In this document: piece by piece, positions 1-8,233 of the stretch | Numbering within the stretch: the stretch's first letter is position 1 | Layout: each line of letters begins with the position of its first letter | DNA from: Streptomyces chartreusis NRRL 3882 | GTDB taxonomy: Bacteria; Actinomycetota; Actinomycetes; Streptomycetales; Streptomycetaceae | Assembly: GCF_900236475.1 (NCBI RefSeq) | Contig: NZ_LT963352.1 | Location: forward strand, 3,410,001-3,474,000 | Direction: 5' to 3' | Length of the DNA stretch: 64,000 bases | Notes under the pieces: generated by a model | What the model saw: only the letters and a program-made list of their open reading frames with translations | The model's database searches: none | What the model was told of the DNA's origin: nothing | Translations under genes and position numbers: made by a program

Positions 1-664
1 GGGACGTGCCCACCATGTCGGCACCCTTGGTGATGCGGGGCGGGCCGAAGCGGGCCCGTGTCCACGCGAAGTCGTTGGCGCTGACGGTGACGCCCGCCGG
101 GGTCTCCTCCATCGGCATGGAGGAGAAGATCTCGACGTGGCGGTCGCCGCCGGGGGTCAGGCGGCGGCGGGCCGACGACGACACCGGCGCGAAGATCAGG
201 TCGCGCGGGCCCGGGCGGCCGCCCTTGCGGTGCCAGCGCACCAGCCGTTCGCCCCGGGCCAGCTGGCCGACGAACTCCATGGTCGCCGTGCCGTCGTCGA
301 CGACGACCAGGTCACGGGCCCGGGTGATCGTCAGCAGCAGTTGGACGTAGCGGGAGAAGGGGTCCCCCAGTACGACCCGGCGCGCCCTGCGGAGCAGGCC
401 GGCCAGGCCGCCGATGGTCTGGAAGGGCGCCAGGGGCCCGCCGCGGGCTTCCTCCCAGCGGACCTCGTGCCCCTCGTCGCGGGCCAGGTCGGACATCCGC
501 CGCAGCTGGCCGCGCGTCATCGGGTCGACGGGCGACAGCACCACGAGGGTGAGCCCCACGCCGGGCGCATGCGCGTGCGCCCACTCCAGCACGTTCAGCA
601 GCTGTACCGGACTCTCGACGAACGCGAGAGTGTGGGGGCCGGCGTTCCCGGCGCGGGGGCTCAT
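1..664 (-). CDS. glycosyltransferase-like protein, 3' part outside window
   Basis: This is the N-terminal ~221 residues of a protein whose end lies beyond the window edge. It starts at ATG 664. The opening segment, FVESPVQLLNVLEW at residues ~14-27, resembles the first strand of GT52/polysialyltransferase-type glycosyltransferases, which often begin with an SPxQLLN-like motif. No transmembrane segment or signal peptide is visible. It lies 47 bp downstream of the NeuB-type synthase gene on the same strand, so a role in using the activated nonulosonic acid made by its neighbours is a reasonable inference. The family assignment rests only on this motif and on context; the missing C-terminal half would carry the diagnostic HP and S motifs. 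Confidence 0.5.
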   Translation of the reverse strand, partial: MSPRAGNAGPHTLAFVESPVQLLNVLEWAHAHAPGVGLTLVVLSPVDPMTRGQLRRMSDLARDEGHEVRWEEARGGPLAPFQTIGGLAGLLRRARRVVLGDPFSRYVQLLLTITRARDLVVVDDGTATMEFVGQLARGERLVRWHRKGGRPGPRDLIFAPVSSSARRRLTPGGDRHVEIFSSMPMEETPAGVTVSANDFAWTRARFGPPRITKGADMVGTS

Positions 665-711
665 CGACGTACGACCGTCCCGTCGTAAGGGGGGTTGTGG
701 GGGTGGTGCGC

Positions 712-1650
712 TCAGACGCCTACCGGCTCGCCCGCCGCGTCGGCGATCTCCGCCTCGGCGACCACACCGGCGACGCGGCGCAGCTTCTTCATGGGGGCCA
801 GCTCGGACTCGTAGACCTTCTTCACGCCGTCGCCGAGGGAGGCCTCGATGGTGCGGATGTCGCGGACGAGGCGGGTCAGGCCCTGCGGCTCCACGGAGGC
901 GGCCTGGTCCGAGCCCCACATGGCGCGGTCGAGGGTGATGTGACGCTCGACGAAGGTGGCGCCCAGGGCGACCGCGGCGAGAGTGGTCTGGAGGCCGGTC
1001 TCGTGGCCGGAGTAGCCGATCGGGACGTTCGGGAACTCCTTCTCCAGCGTGTTGATCACACGCAGGTTGAGCTCCTCGGCCTTCGCCGGGTAGGTCGAGG
1101 TGGCGTGGCACATCAGGATGTTGTCGGAGCCGAGGACCTCGACCGCGTGGCGGATCTGCTTCGGGGTCGACATGCCGGTGGAGAGGATCACCGCGCGGCC
1201 GGTGGCGCGCAGGGCGCGCAGCAGCTCGTCGTCGGTGAGGGAGGCGGAGGCGACCTTGTGGGCGGGGACGTCGAACTTCTCCAGGAAGGCGACGGCCTCG
1301 GTGTCCCACGGGGAGGCGAACCAGTCGATGTTCTTCGACTTGCAGTAGTCGTCGATGGCGCGGTACTCGTCCTCGCCGAACTCCACGCGGTGGCGGTAGT
1401 CGATGTAGGTCATCCGGCCCCAGGGGGTGTCGCGCTCGATGTCCCACTGGTCGCGCGGGGTGCAGATCTCGGGGGTGCGCTTCTGGAACTTGACGGCGTC
1501 GCAGCCGGCCTCGGCGGCGGCGTCGATCAGCTTGAAGGCGTTCTCGAGCTCGCCGTTGTGGTTGATGCCGATCTCACCGCAGACGTAGACCGGACGACCC
1601 GGGCCGACCTCGCGCGAACCGAACCGGCGGATACGGGAGTTGGTGCTCAT
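712..1650 (-). CDS. neuB: sialic acid/Kdn synthase, NeuB family, without SAF domain
   Basis: The 312-residue protein is a NeuB-type synthase, which condenses phosphoenolpyruvate with a six-carbon sugar (ManNAc, or mannose 6-phosphate in Kdn pathways) to give a nine-carbon nonulosonic acid. The TIM-barrel motifs are present: GEIGINHNG at residues 25-33, GYSGHE at 212-217 and ERHITLD at 235-241. Usual NeuB proteins are about 340-360 residues and end in an SAF/antifreeze-like domain; this one stops after the barrel, so that domain is absent. The ATG at 1650 has AAGGA about 10 bases upstream, and a longer upstream reading would run into the preceding gene. The next gene, encoding the CMP-transferase, ends only 13 bp away, so the two form an operon. 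Confidence 0.9.
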   Translation of the reverse strand: MSTNSRIRRFGSREVGPGRPVYVCGEIGINHNGELENAFKLIDAAAEAGCDAVKFQKRTPEICTPRDQWDIERDTPWGRMTYIDYRHRVEFGEDEYRAIDDYCKSKNIDWFASPWDTEAVAFLEKFDVPAHKVASASLTDDELLRALRATGRAVILSTGMSTPKQIRHAVEVLGSDNILMCHATSTYPAKAEELNLRVINTLEKEFPNVPIGYSGHETGLQTTLAAVALGATFVERHITLDRAMWGSDQAASVEPQGLTRLVRDIRTIEASLGDGVKKVYESELAPMKKLRRVAGVVAEAEIADAAGEPVGV

Positions 1651-1663
1651 GGCAGAGATGTCC

Positions 1664-2929
1664 TTACTTGGTGAGGGAATCGAGAGAGGGGCCGAGGATC
1701 CAGCTGGCGATCTCTCGGATCGCGCCGTCGCCACCGGGGACGGTGGTGACCGCGCGTGCGGCGCCGCGCACGACGTCGTGGGCGCTCGCGACCGCCACGG
1801 GCCAGCCCACGAGGGCGAAGCACGGGAGGTCATTGACGTCGTTGCCGACGTAGAGCACGCGCTCCGGCGCGATGCCCTGCTCCTCGCACCACTGCTTCAG
1901 CGCGAGGTCCTTGCGGTCGATGCCGTGCAGCACCGGGAGCTTCAGCTTCCGGGCCCGGGCGGCGACCACAGGGTTCTGTTCCGTGGACAGGATCAGCATC
2001 TTCAGGCCGCTCCTGCGGAGGGCCGCGATACCGAGTCCGTCCCCGCGGTGCACGGAGACGAACTCCCGTCCGTCGGAGTCGACCAGCACCCGGTCGTCGG
2101 TCTGGGTGCCGTCGAAGTCGAGGACGACCGCGTCGATGTCGTCGGCGGTCGGCAGCGCGCCGGGGCGGTCCGCGTCGAAGAGCGGCGCGAGGGCCCGGGC
2201 GCGGGCGAGGTCGTGCGGGTCGTCGATCTCCAGCACGCGCGCGGCGTCGGTGCGGACCAGTTCGGTCCGGCCGAAGAAGCGGTGCTGGTGCTTGCGGAAG
2301 CCGGCCGCCTCCATGGCGTAGGCGGCGCCGGTCTCCAGCAGGTCCTGGGGGCGGTCCTGGCGGCGGGGGCGGAAGGACTTGTCGTGGTTGACGCCGTAGC
2401 CGCCGCCGACGGCCGCGTCGGCCTCCGCGACGGTGCCGGCGGTGACCTCGTCCTCCGCGTCGCGCCAGACGAAACCGTGGAACGGGGCCACCGTGAGGGC
2501 CGTGTCGGCGCCGTTCTCGACGATGGCCGCGGCGACGCCGTCCACGTCCTCGCGGGTGATGAACGGGCTGGTGCACTGCACCAGCAGCACGACGTCCACG
2601 ACCGCGCCGTGCAGGGCCTCGTGCGCGTCCATGGCGTGCAGGACGGCGGCTTCGGAGGTGGCCGTGTCGCCGGCGATGGCGGCGGGCCGCAGTACGACCT
2701 CGGCGCCGGCCTGACGGGCGGCGGCCGCGATGGCCTGGTCGTCGGTGGAGACCACGACGTCCGTCACGAGCCGGGCGGCGCGGCACTCGCGCACCGCCCG
2801 CGCCACCAGCGGGACGCCGCCGACGGGGAGGAGGTTCTTCGCGGGCACGCCCTTGGAGCCGCCGCGCGCGGGGATCACCGCGAGCACGCGGCGCACCGAG
2901 GCGCCTCGGCCGGCTTCGGGGTGGGACAT
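1664..2929 (-). CDS. CMP-nonulosonate cytidylyltransferase fused to KdsC-like HAD phosphatase
   Basis: This 421-residue protein has two domains. Residues ~14-240 are a CMP-sialic acid/CMP-Kdn synthetase with the nucleotide-binding loop IPARGGSKG at 19-27. Residues ~266-421 are a HAD phosphatase of the KdsC type with DFDGT at 271-275 and VGNDVNDLP near 361-369; the catalytic aspartates are intact. The architecture matches vertebrate CMAS, where the C-terminal HAD domain is related to Kdn-9-phosphate phosphatase. A plausible route is: NeuB makes the 9-phosphate, the HAD domain removes the phosphate and the N-domain activates the sugar with CTP. The ATG at 2929 follows AAGGAG. The phosphate step is inferred from architecture, not shown. 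Confidence 0.88.
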   Translation of the reverse strand: MSHPEAGRGASVRRVLAVIPARGGSKGVPAKNLLPVGGVPLVARAVRECRAARLVTDVVVSTDDQAIAAAARQAGAEVVLRPAAIAGDTATSEAAVLHAMDAHEALHGAVVDVVLLVQCTSPFITREDVDGVAAAIVENGADTALTVAPFHGFVWRDAEDEVTAGTVAEADAAVGGGYGVNHDKSFRPRRQDRPQDLLETGAAYAMEAAGFRKHQHRFFGRTELVRTDAARVLEIDDPHDLARARALAPLFDADRPGALPTADDIDAVVLDFDGTQTDDRVLVDSDGREFVSVHRGDGLGIAALRRSGLKMLILSTEQNPVVAARARKLKLPVLHGIDRKDLALKQWCEEQGIAPERVLYVGNDVNDLPCFALVGWPVAVASAHDVVRGAARAVTTVPGGDGAIREIASWILGPSLDSLTK

Positions 2930-2973
2930 GGGGTCTACTCCTTGGGCTCCGTGGGCGGTGGGCTCGGGGCGGC

Positions 2974-4320
2974 TCACAGCTCCCCCATCCGCCGGATGAC
3001 GGGCGCCACGCGCTGCACGCCGTGCCGGTAGGCGCCGCGCGCCGCCCTGCGCACGATCTGCCGGACCGGGCCGGGCTCCCTGTCGGCGGCCGGCGCGCCG
3101 GGCAGCGGGGTGCCGTCCGGGCCGAGGTGGTGGCGGGCGAGGATCCCGGGCAGATAGCCGGGCGCGGTGACGGGTGTGTAGTACGGGGTCAGCGGCGGCA
3201 GGCCGCCGGGCCGGTCGAGCAGCTTGGCGATGCGTTCGCGCGCCGCGTCGAAGGCGGAATCGTAGGAGCCGTCCACCGCGACGCCCTGCCGGGAGACCCA
3301 CTCCTCGTCGGGCGTGGGGCGGTGCTCGGCGTCGAGCTGGTCCCAGGAGGCGAGGCAGCCGGAGCCCACGAAGTGGTGGTTGCCGAGCGACTCGCGCACG
3401 CCCAGGTCGGTCAGCACGACGGTCGGAATGCGGCGGTGCAGCGACTCCAGTGCGGCCGTGGAGCTGACCGTCACCAGCAGGTCGGTGCGGTCGAGGACCT
3501 CGCCCATGTTCCCGTAGACCAGGCGGAAGTTGGCCGGCGGATCGAGGCGCTGCACCAGCTTCTGGTACGGCAACTCCTCGATGTGGGTGGTGTGTTCGCC
3601 CGGCTTGGAGCGCAGCTTCAGCAGCACCTCGCGCTCGGGGTGCTTGCGGGCGTGCTGCACCAGCCGGTTCAGCAGGTACGTACGGTCCCTGCGGTTCTCC
3701 GGCACGGAGGGCTGGGCGGCGAAGACGACCGTGTAGGGGTCGTGTTCACCTTCGTACGGCGCACCGCCGAGGAACGGCAGGGCCACCTCGGTCACCGACG
3801 TGGCGTCGGCGCCCACCCCTTCGTAGACGGCCCGGAAACGGTCCGCGTCCTGACGGGAGTTGGCGAGGACCAGGTCCGCGCCGTGCCGCAGCAGCAGGCC
3901 GTCGGCGAGCTTCTCGTAGACGACACCGACGTAGCCGGTGACGACGACGGGCCGCGAAGTCCGGTTCTCCCAGACGCCCCTGAGACCGTGCAGCATCGCC
4001 TGCACACCGCCCCCGACGAGGGCCAGGACGAGGATGTCGTAGGACTCCTCGGCCATGGTGCGCAGGAACTCGACGGCGGTGACCTCCCGCAGCGAGTCGG
4101 CGCGCACGCCCACCTCCTCCAGCTGGCGCGGCGTGGGCGTGGCCCGGCCGCGCAGCAGGAATCCGTCGAGGACGGGGCCGACTTGCGCGCCCTCGCGCGG
4201 TCCGGCTTCCATGGACTGTCCCGGGGCGATGCGATGCGCGGTGAGCGCACCCCATTTCCAGCGGGTGTCGGAGTCCGCGAGGACGGCGATTCGCGGGCGC
4301 TTCGGTGTACTTGCTGGCAC
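2974..4320 (-). CDS. putative glycosyltransferase (DUF6716-like)
   Basis: The protein has about 448 residues from the GTG at 4320. It begins with a Rossmann-like strand (RIAVLADSDTRWKWG) and continues as a two-lobed fold with HP-free but STAALE-containing C-terminal lobe (VTVSSTAALES), resembling capsule-type glycosyltransferases. No signal peptide or membrane segment is seen. It is the first gene of the leftward operon with the CMP-transferase and NeuB-type synthase, 44 bp upstream of the former. An in-frame TTG at 4341 would add seven residues, but it overlaps an inverted repeat at 4331-4348 and neither start has a clear ribosome binding site. Family name is from recall of similar actinobacterial proteins; the exact transferase activity is unknown. 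Confidence 0.7.
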   Translation of the reverse strand: MPASTPKRPRIAVLADSDTRWKWGALTAHRIAPGQSMEAGPREGAQVGPVLDGFLLRGRATPTPRQLEEVGVRADSLREVTAVEFLRTMAEESYDILVLALVGGGVQAMLHGLRGVWENRTSRPVVVTGYVGVVYEKLADGLLLRHGADLVLANSRQDADRFRAVYEGVGADATSVTEVALPFLGGAPYEGEHDPYTVVFAAQPSVPENRRDRTYLLNRLVQHARKHPEREVLLKLRSKPGEHTTHIEELPYQKLVQRLDPPANFRLVYGNMGEVLDRTDLLVTVSSTAALESLHRRIPTVVLTDLGVRESLGNHHFVGSGCLASWDQLDAEHRPTPDEEWVSRQGVAVDGSYDSAFDAARERIAKLLDRPGGLPPLTPYYTPVTAPGYLPGILARHHLGPDGTPLPGAPAADREPGPVRQIVRRAARGAYRHGVQRVAPVIRRMGEL

Positions 4321-4330
4321 GTCGAAGACG

Positions 4331-4348
4331 CTAGGAAGCAATTCCTAG
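4331..4348. promoter_or_regulatory. 18-bp inverted repeat between divergent glycan genes
   Basis: CTAGGAA and TTCCTAG form a perfect 7-bp inverted repeat around a GCAA loop. It sits at the start of the leftward glycosyltransferase gene, about 170 bp from the rightward GT2 gene. It could be an operator or an RNA hairpin controlling the leftward transcript. No U-tract follows, so a terminator is less likely. Confidence 0.4.
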
Positions 4349-4444
4349 GTATGGCGGAACCACGACTCAACGAAAAGTTAACAACACCCCACCGGGAGCC
4401 GAACTGGCCCGTGGCAAGCGGGGAAGTACACGGGGTGCACCGTT

Positions 4445-4474
4445 CTGACACATTGAGTTCACCCAGTGTATGTT
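4445..4474 (+). promoter_or_regulatory. candidate promoter of rightward glycan operon
   Basis: CTGACA at 4445-4450 (five of six to TTGACA) and TATGTT at 4469-4474 are separated by 18 bases. A start near 4481 would give a leader of about 38 bases before the GT2 gene. Confidence 0.4.
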
Positions 4475-4518
4475 CACCGGAAAGTTCCGGAGCCGGACGG
4501 CCTCCTAACGTTTTGCGG

Positions 4519-5505
4519 GTGCCTAAGCTTTCCGTGATCGTGCCGTTCTACAACGTGCAGCAATACGCCCCGGACACACTCAGAAGCCTTCGGTTGAACG
4601 CCGACCGCGATTTCGAGTTCATCCTGGTCGACGACCATTCGAAGGACGGGACTCCGGCCATTCTCGAACGGGCGGCCGAGGACCTTTCGGATGTCGCGCA
4701 GGTGCGTTACATCCGACACGAGGAGAACGGGGGGCTCGCCACCGCCCGCAACACCGGCCTGGACGCGGCGCAGGGCGAGTACCTGACGTTCCTGGACGGC
4801 GACGACTGGCTGGCCCCCGGCTACCTCGCCGAACTGGTCTCCGCGCTGGACGAATTGGGCTGCGACTTCATCCGCACCGACCATGTGCAGGCCACCGCGC
4901 GCGCCCGTTCCGTGCACCGGGTCCCGGTCGGCCGTCGCTGGGAGGCGATCAACCCGCGGGACGCGATCCTCCCCTCCCACCGCTCGACCTCGGTGGACTA
5001 CGCCTACGCCTGGGCCGGCGCCTACCACCGCCGCCTCCTCGACCGGGGCGTGCTGCACTTCACCGACGGCCTGCGCACGGCCGAGGACCGGCCGTGGATC
5101 TGGAAGCTGCACCGCGAGGCGGAGTCGTTCGCCGTGGTGAGCCTGCTGGGCGTGTTCTACCGGCGCGGGGTGGCCTCCTCCCTGACCCAGATCGGCGACG
5201 TGCGCCAGCTCGACTTCATCCGCGCCTTCGACCAGGTGATCGAGGAGACGGCCGCCGACCGTGAGGCCGACCGGCTGCTGCCCAAGGCGGTACGGACGTA
5301 CTGCGCGATCATCGCGCACCACCTTTCCCATGAAGACAGGTTCGAACCGGCCGTGGCCAGGCAGCTGCGGTCGATGAGCGCGGCGGCCATCAAGCGCATG
5401 CCGCAGGACGCGCTCGGTGACGCACTGGAGGCCATGGACATGGACCGCTCGTCCAAGCTGCGGCGGCTGCGGCGCAGGGTCACGCCGGCGGGAGCGGCCG
5501 CCTGA
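4519..5505 (+). CDS. family 2 glycosyltransferase
   Basis: The 328-residue protein is a GT-A-fold GT2 enzyme. It opens with KLSVIVPFYN, carries FILVDDHSKDGT at ~residues 32-43 and the metal-binding FLDGDDW near residue 95, all classic for nucleotide-sugar glycosyltransferases acting at the cytoplasmic face. The later half is compatible with a wall teichoic acid-type transferase (AEDRPW motif). The GTG at 4519 places the GT2 domain at the N-terminus; an in-frame TTG two codons upstream is also possible, and neither has a strong ribosome binding site. Its TGA overlaps the ATG of the next gene by one base, so the two are translationally coupled. It probably extends or primes the same glycopolymer as its neighbours. 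Confidence 0.88.
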   Translation: MPKLSVIVPFYNVQQYAPDTLRSLRLNADRDFEFILVDDHSKDGTPAILERAAEDLSDVAQVRYIRHEENGGLATARNTGLDAAQGEYLTFLDGDDWLAPGYLAELVSALDELGCDFIRTDHVQATARARSVHRVPVGRRWEAINPRDAILPSHRSTSVDYAYAWAGAYHRRLLDRGVLHFTDGLRTAEDRPWIWKLHREAESFAVVSLLGVFYRRGVASSLTQIGDVRQLDFIRAFDQVIEETAADREADRLLPKAVRTYCAIIAHHLSHEDRFEPAVARQLRSMSAAAIKRMPQDALGDALEAMDMDRSSKLRRLRRRVTPAGAAA

Positions 5506-6836
5506 TGCCCGGGACCACACAGATCTTCTGCGCCTCGACGCTGTACGGCGTCGCCACCCTGGCCGCCGCGATCGACTCCGATCTCTTCGAGGAGCCGGAC
5601 CGCCGGGTGCTGCTGGTGTTCAACAACTCCGCGAACCCGGAGACCACCCCGGCCCTCGACGAGATGCCGGGCTTCGCGCCGCTGCGCGAGCACTTCGACG
5701 ACGTGCTGTCCTGGAACGACGCCATCCGCCCGTTCCACCCCGGGGCCTGGACGCCGCGCTCCGACGACATCCCGCTGTTCGAGCGCTATCTGCGGATGCT
5801 GTGGGGCCTCGGCGACGACCGGGTGAGCCTGGTCCTGGAGTCCATCCAGGTGGCGCCCGCGCTCACGGTGGCGCAGTTGTTCACCGACGCCCCCATCGAC
5901 GTCTACGCCGACGGGCTGATGAGCTACGGCCCCACGCGCAACAAGCTCGACCCGCTGGTCGGCACCCGCGTACGGCGGCTGCTGCACCTCGATCTGGTGC
6001 CGGGGCTCACGCCGATGCTGCTGACCGAGTTCGAGGTGCCCGCGCATCTGGTGCCGTCGCCCGCGTTCCTCAAGGTGCTGGGCGAGATCACCGAGACGGT
6101 CCCCGAGCTGCCCGACCTGCCGGGCGACGCGGCGCTGCTGCTCGGCCAGTACCTGTCGGCGCTGAACATCCTCTCCCCCGAGGAGGAAGAGGACCTGCAC
6201 GTGCGGATGATGCGGGGCGCGGTCGCCCGCGGCCACCGCACGGTCGTCTTCAAACCGCACCCGACGGCACCGGCCCGCTACAGCCGCGCCCTGGAGACCG
6301 AGGCCGAGAAGCTCGGCGTGGACCTCACCGTGCTGGACACGCCCGTGCTGGCCGAGGTGCTGTTCGACCGGGCCCGGCCCGCACTGGTGGTCGGCTGTTT
6401 CTCGACCGCGCTGTTCACGGCCTCGGTGTTCTACGAGCTGCCGGTCGCGCGCATCGGCACCGAGCTGCTGCTGGAGCGGCTGACGCCGTATCAGAACAGC
6501 AACCGGATCCCCACCACCCTGGCGGACGCGCTGCTGCCCGACCTGGACGGCGGCAAGGACGGCGACCTGCTGCGGGCCGAGTTGCTGTCCGACCTGGTGA
6601 CCGCCGTCGGATTCACCATGCAGCCGCAGATCTATCCGGACCTGCGCCCGCAGGCGGAAGCGTTCCTCTCCCGCCACCTCGGTCCGCGTACCCGGCGGTA
6701 CTTCAAGAAGCGCCGTCTCACCTCGCTCGGACTGCCCGGCGGCATTCCGCAGCGGCTGGCGTTCCTGCCCCGCAATTCCACGGCGCGCCGGGTCGTCCGG
6801 CGGGCGCGGGCGCTGCGCAAGGCGGTGCGCCGCTGA
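5505..6836 (+). CDS. polysialyltransferase-like glycosyltransferase
   Basis: This 443-residue protein shows the signature of the alpha-2,8-polysialyltransferase (POLYST) family: FKPHPT at ~residues 249-254 (HP motif) and a serine motif, CFSTALFTAS, ~50-60 residues later. In that family these bind the CMP part of CMP-sialic acid. The C-terminal ~50 residues are basic and arginine-rich, suggesting peripheral membrane attachment. It starts at the ATG sharing a base with the previous stop codon. With the NeuB and CMP-transferase genes divergently encoded nearby, the likely job is polymerising a CMP-activated nonulosonic acid such as Kdn. The acceptor is unknown. Confidence 0.8.
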   Translation: MPGTTQIFCASTLYGVATLAAAIDSDLFEEPDRRVLLVFNNSANPETTPALDEMPGFAPLREHFDDVLSWNDAIRPFHPGAWTPRSDDIPLFERYLRMLWGLGDDRVSLVLESIQVAPALTVAQLFTDAPIDVYADGLMSYGPTRNKLDPLVGTRVRRLLHLDLVPGLTPMLLTEFEVPAHLVPSPAFLKVLGEITETVPELPDLPGDAALLLGQYLSALNILSPEEEEDLHVRMMRGAVARGHRTVVFKPHPTAPARYSRALETEAEKLGVDLTVLDTPVLAEVLFDRARPALVVGCFSTALFTASVFYELPVARIGTELLLERLTPYQNSNRIPTTLADALLPDLDGGKDGDLLRAELLSDLVTAVGFTMQPQIYPDLRPQAEAFLSRHLGPRTRRYFKKRRLTSLGLPGGIPQRLAFLPRNSTARRVVRRARALRKAVRR

Positions 6837-6916
6837 AAGGGGGCGGTTCCGCGACCGGCCCCGGCGACATCCAGGTGAACCCATGGAGACCGGCAGGCGA
6901 AGCCTGTTGCCATCGA

Positions 6917-6928
6917 ACGTAATTACGT
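6917..6928. promoter_or_regulatory. 12-bp palindrome upstream of acyltransferase gene
   Basis: ACGTAATTACGT is a perfect palindrome in an AT-rich island, followed by a TAGGGT hexamer at 6941-6946. It lies in the 179-bp gap before the acyltransferase gene and may belong to its promoter. No matching second site was seen nearby. Confidence 0.25.
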
Positions 6929-7015
6929 CAATTCACGCCCTAGGGTGACAGGCGCCCTGCCCGCCCCACAGGCGGCTCAGGTAAAGGACATACGAGCCAC
7001 ACAGAGGTTTTCAGC

Positions 7016-8170
7016 GTGACCGAGACGGTCGTCAGCACCCGTAAGCCCCGGCCCGAAGTCGCCGTGCTGGTCGAGCCACCGGGCGCCACGACCGTCCCAC
7101 GGCGCCGGAAGGACTCCGGCGGCCGGCTGCGTGCCCTGGACGGACTGCGGCTGGTGGCCGCGCTGATGGTGGCGGCGTACCACTACGGCGGGCGCGACGG
7201 CGAGGTCTCCGAGGCCTGGGGCACCTCGCCCAAGGAGCAGTTCCCGACGCTGCACGAGTACTTCGCCTACGGCTGCCTCGGCGTCCAGGTCTTCTTCGTG
7301 ATCAGCGGCTTCGTGATCTGCATGAGCGGCTGGGGCCGGCCGCTGAAGTCGTTCTTCGCCTCCCGCGCCTCCCGGCTGCTGCCGGCCTACTGGGTGGCGG
7401 TCGTGCTCGTGACGGCGGTGTTCGCGCTGCCCGTGGTGGCCTACAAGGCGGTCTCGCCGAGCGACGCGCTGGTGAACCTGACCATGCTTCAGATGCCGCT
7501 GGGCGTCGACCGCGTGCTCGGCGTGTGCTGGACGCTGTGGGCGGAGGTCCGCTTCTACGCGCTGTTCGCGCTGTGCGTCGTGCTGCCCGGGGCGAACCGC
7601 CGCCGGGTGATCATGTTCTGCGCCGGCTGGATGCTCGCGGCGGTGATCGCGCAGAACGCGAAGATGCCGCTGCTCGACATCGTCGCGATGCCCGAGTACG
7701 CCCCCTTCTTCATCGGCGGTGTCGGTCTCTACCTCGTCCACCTCGACCGCCGGGACGCCTACGGCTGGGGCATCGTCGCCGTCAGCTGGCTGATCGGTCA
7801 GCACTACGCGGTCCAGAGCCTGTGGCACGCGCCCGACGCGGGCGGCTTCTCGTACCGCTCCTCGGTCGGCATCATGCTCGTCGTCACCTTCGGCTTCGTG
7901 GCGGTCGCGGCGATCGCGCTGGGCTGGCTGCGCCGGGCGAACTGGCGCTGGCTGACGGTGGCGGGGGCGCTGACGTATCCGTTCTACCTCGTCCACGAGC
8001 ACCTCGGCTGGGTGGTGATCCACGCCCTGCACCGCGGTCTGGGTCTGCCGTCCGCGGCGACATTCGCCCTGACCGCGGGCTCAATGCTGCTGCTGGCGTG
8101 GTTGCTCAACCACTATGTGGAGAAGCCGCTGACGCCACGGCTGCGAGCCTTGCTGGCCAAGGCCCGCTGA
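7016..8170 (+). CDS. acyltransferase 3 family membrane protein (OafA/YrhL-type)
   Basis: The 384-residue protein is an integral membrane acyltransferase of the acyltransferase-3 family. After a ~40-residue cytoplasmic tail comes RLRALDGLRLVAALMVAAYHY, whose histidine region corresponds to the conserved LxGLRxxAAxxVxxxH block, then about ten hydrophobic helices ending near YPFYLVHEHLGW. Such enzymes O-acetylate or O-acylate exported polysaccharides. The GTG at 7016 has AGAGG upstream. The gene lies between the polysialyltransferase-like gene and a methyltransferase gene, all rightward, so decoration of the same surface polymer is a fair inference. Confidence 0.88.
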   Translation: MTETVVSTRKPRPEVAVLVEPPGATTVPRRRKDSGGRLRALDGLRLVAALMVAAYHYGGRDGEVSEAWGTSPKEQFPTLHEYFAYGCLGVQVFFVISGFVICMSGWGRPLKSFFASRASRLLPAYWVAVVLVTAVFALPVVAYKAVSPSDALVNLTMLQMPLGVDRVLGVCWTLWAEVRFYALFALCVVLPGANRRRVIMFCAGWMLAAVIAQNAKMPLLDIVAMPEYAPFFIGGVGLYLVHLDRRDAYGWGIVAVSWLIGQHYAVQSLWHAPDAGGFSYRSSVGIMLVVTFGFVAVAAIALGWLRRANWRWLTVAGALTYPFYLVHEHLGWVVIHALHRGLGLPSAATFALTAGSMLLLAWLLNHYVEKPLTPRLRALLAKAR

Positions 8171-8233
8171 GCTGTTCACGGGACGTTCAACCAACCGTCG
8201 GTTTGGGCATCGCTCAGGGAGAAGGCTCGTCTC

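Noticed and set aside
1640..3031. Long open reading frame antisense to the NeuB and CMP-transferase genes
   Set aside because: It is a high-GC shadow frame; its composition is Val/Gly/Asp-rich, it has no domain, and the opposite strand carries clear family motifs.
5330..5350. tRNA T-arm-like GGTTCGAA
   Set aside because: It lies inside the GT2 coding region and no cloverleaf can be drawn around it.
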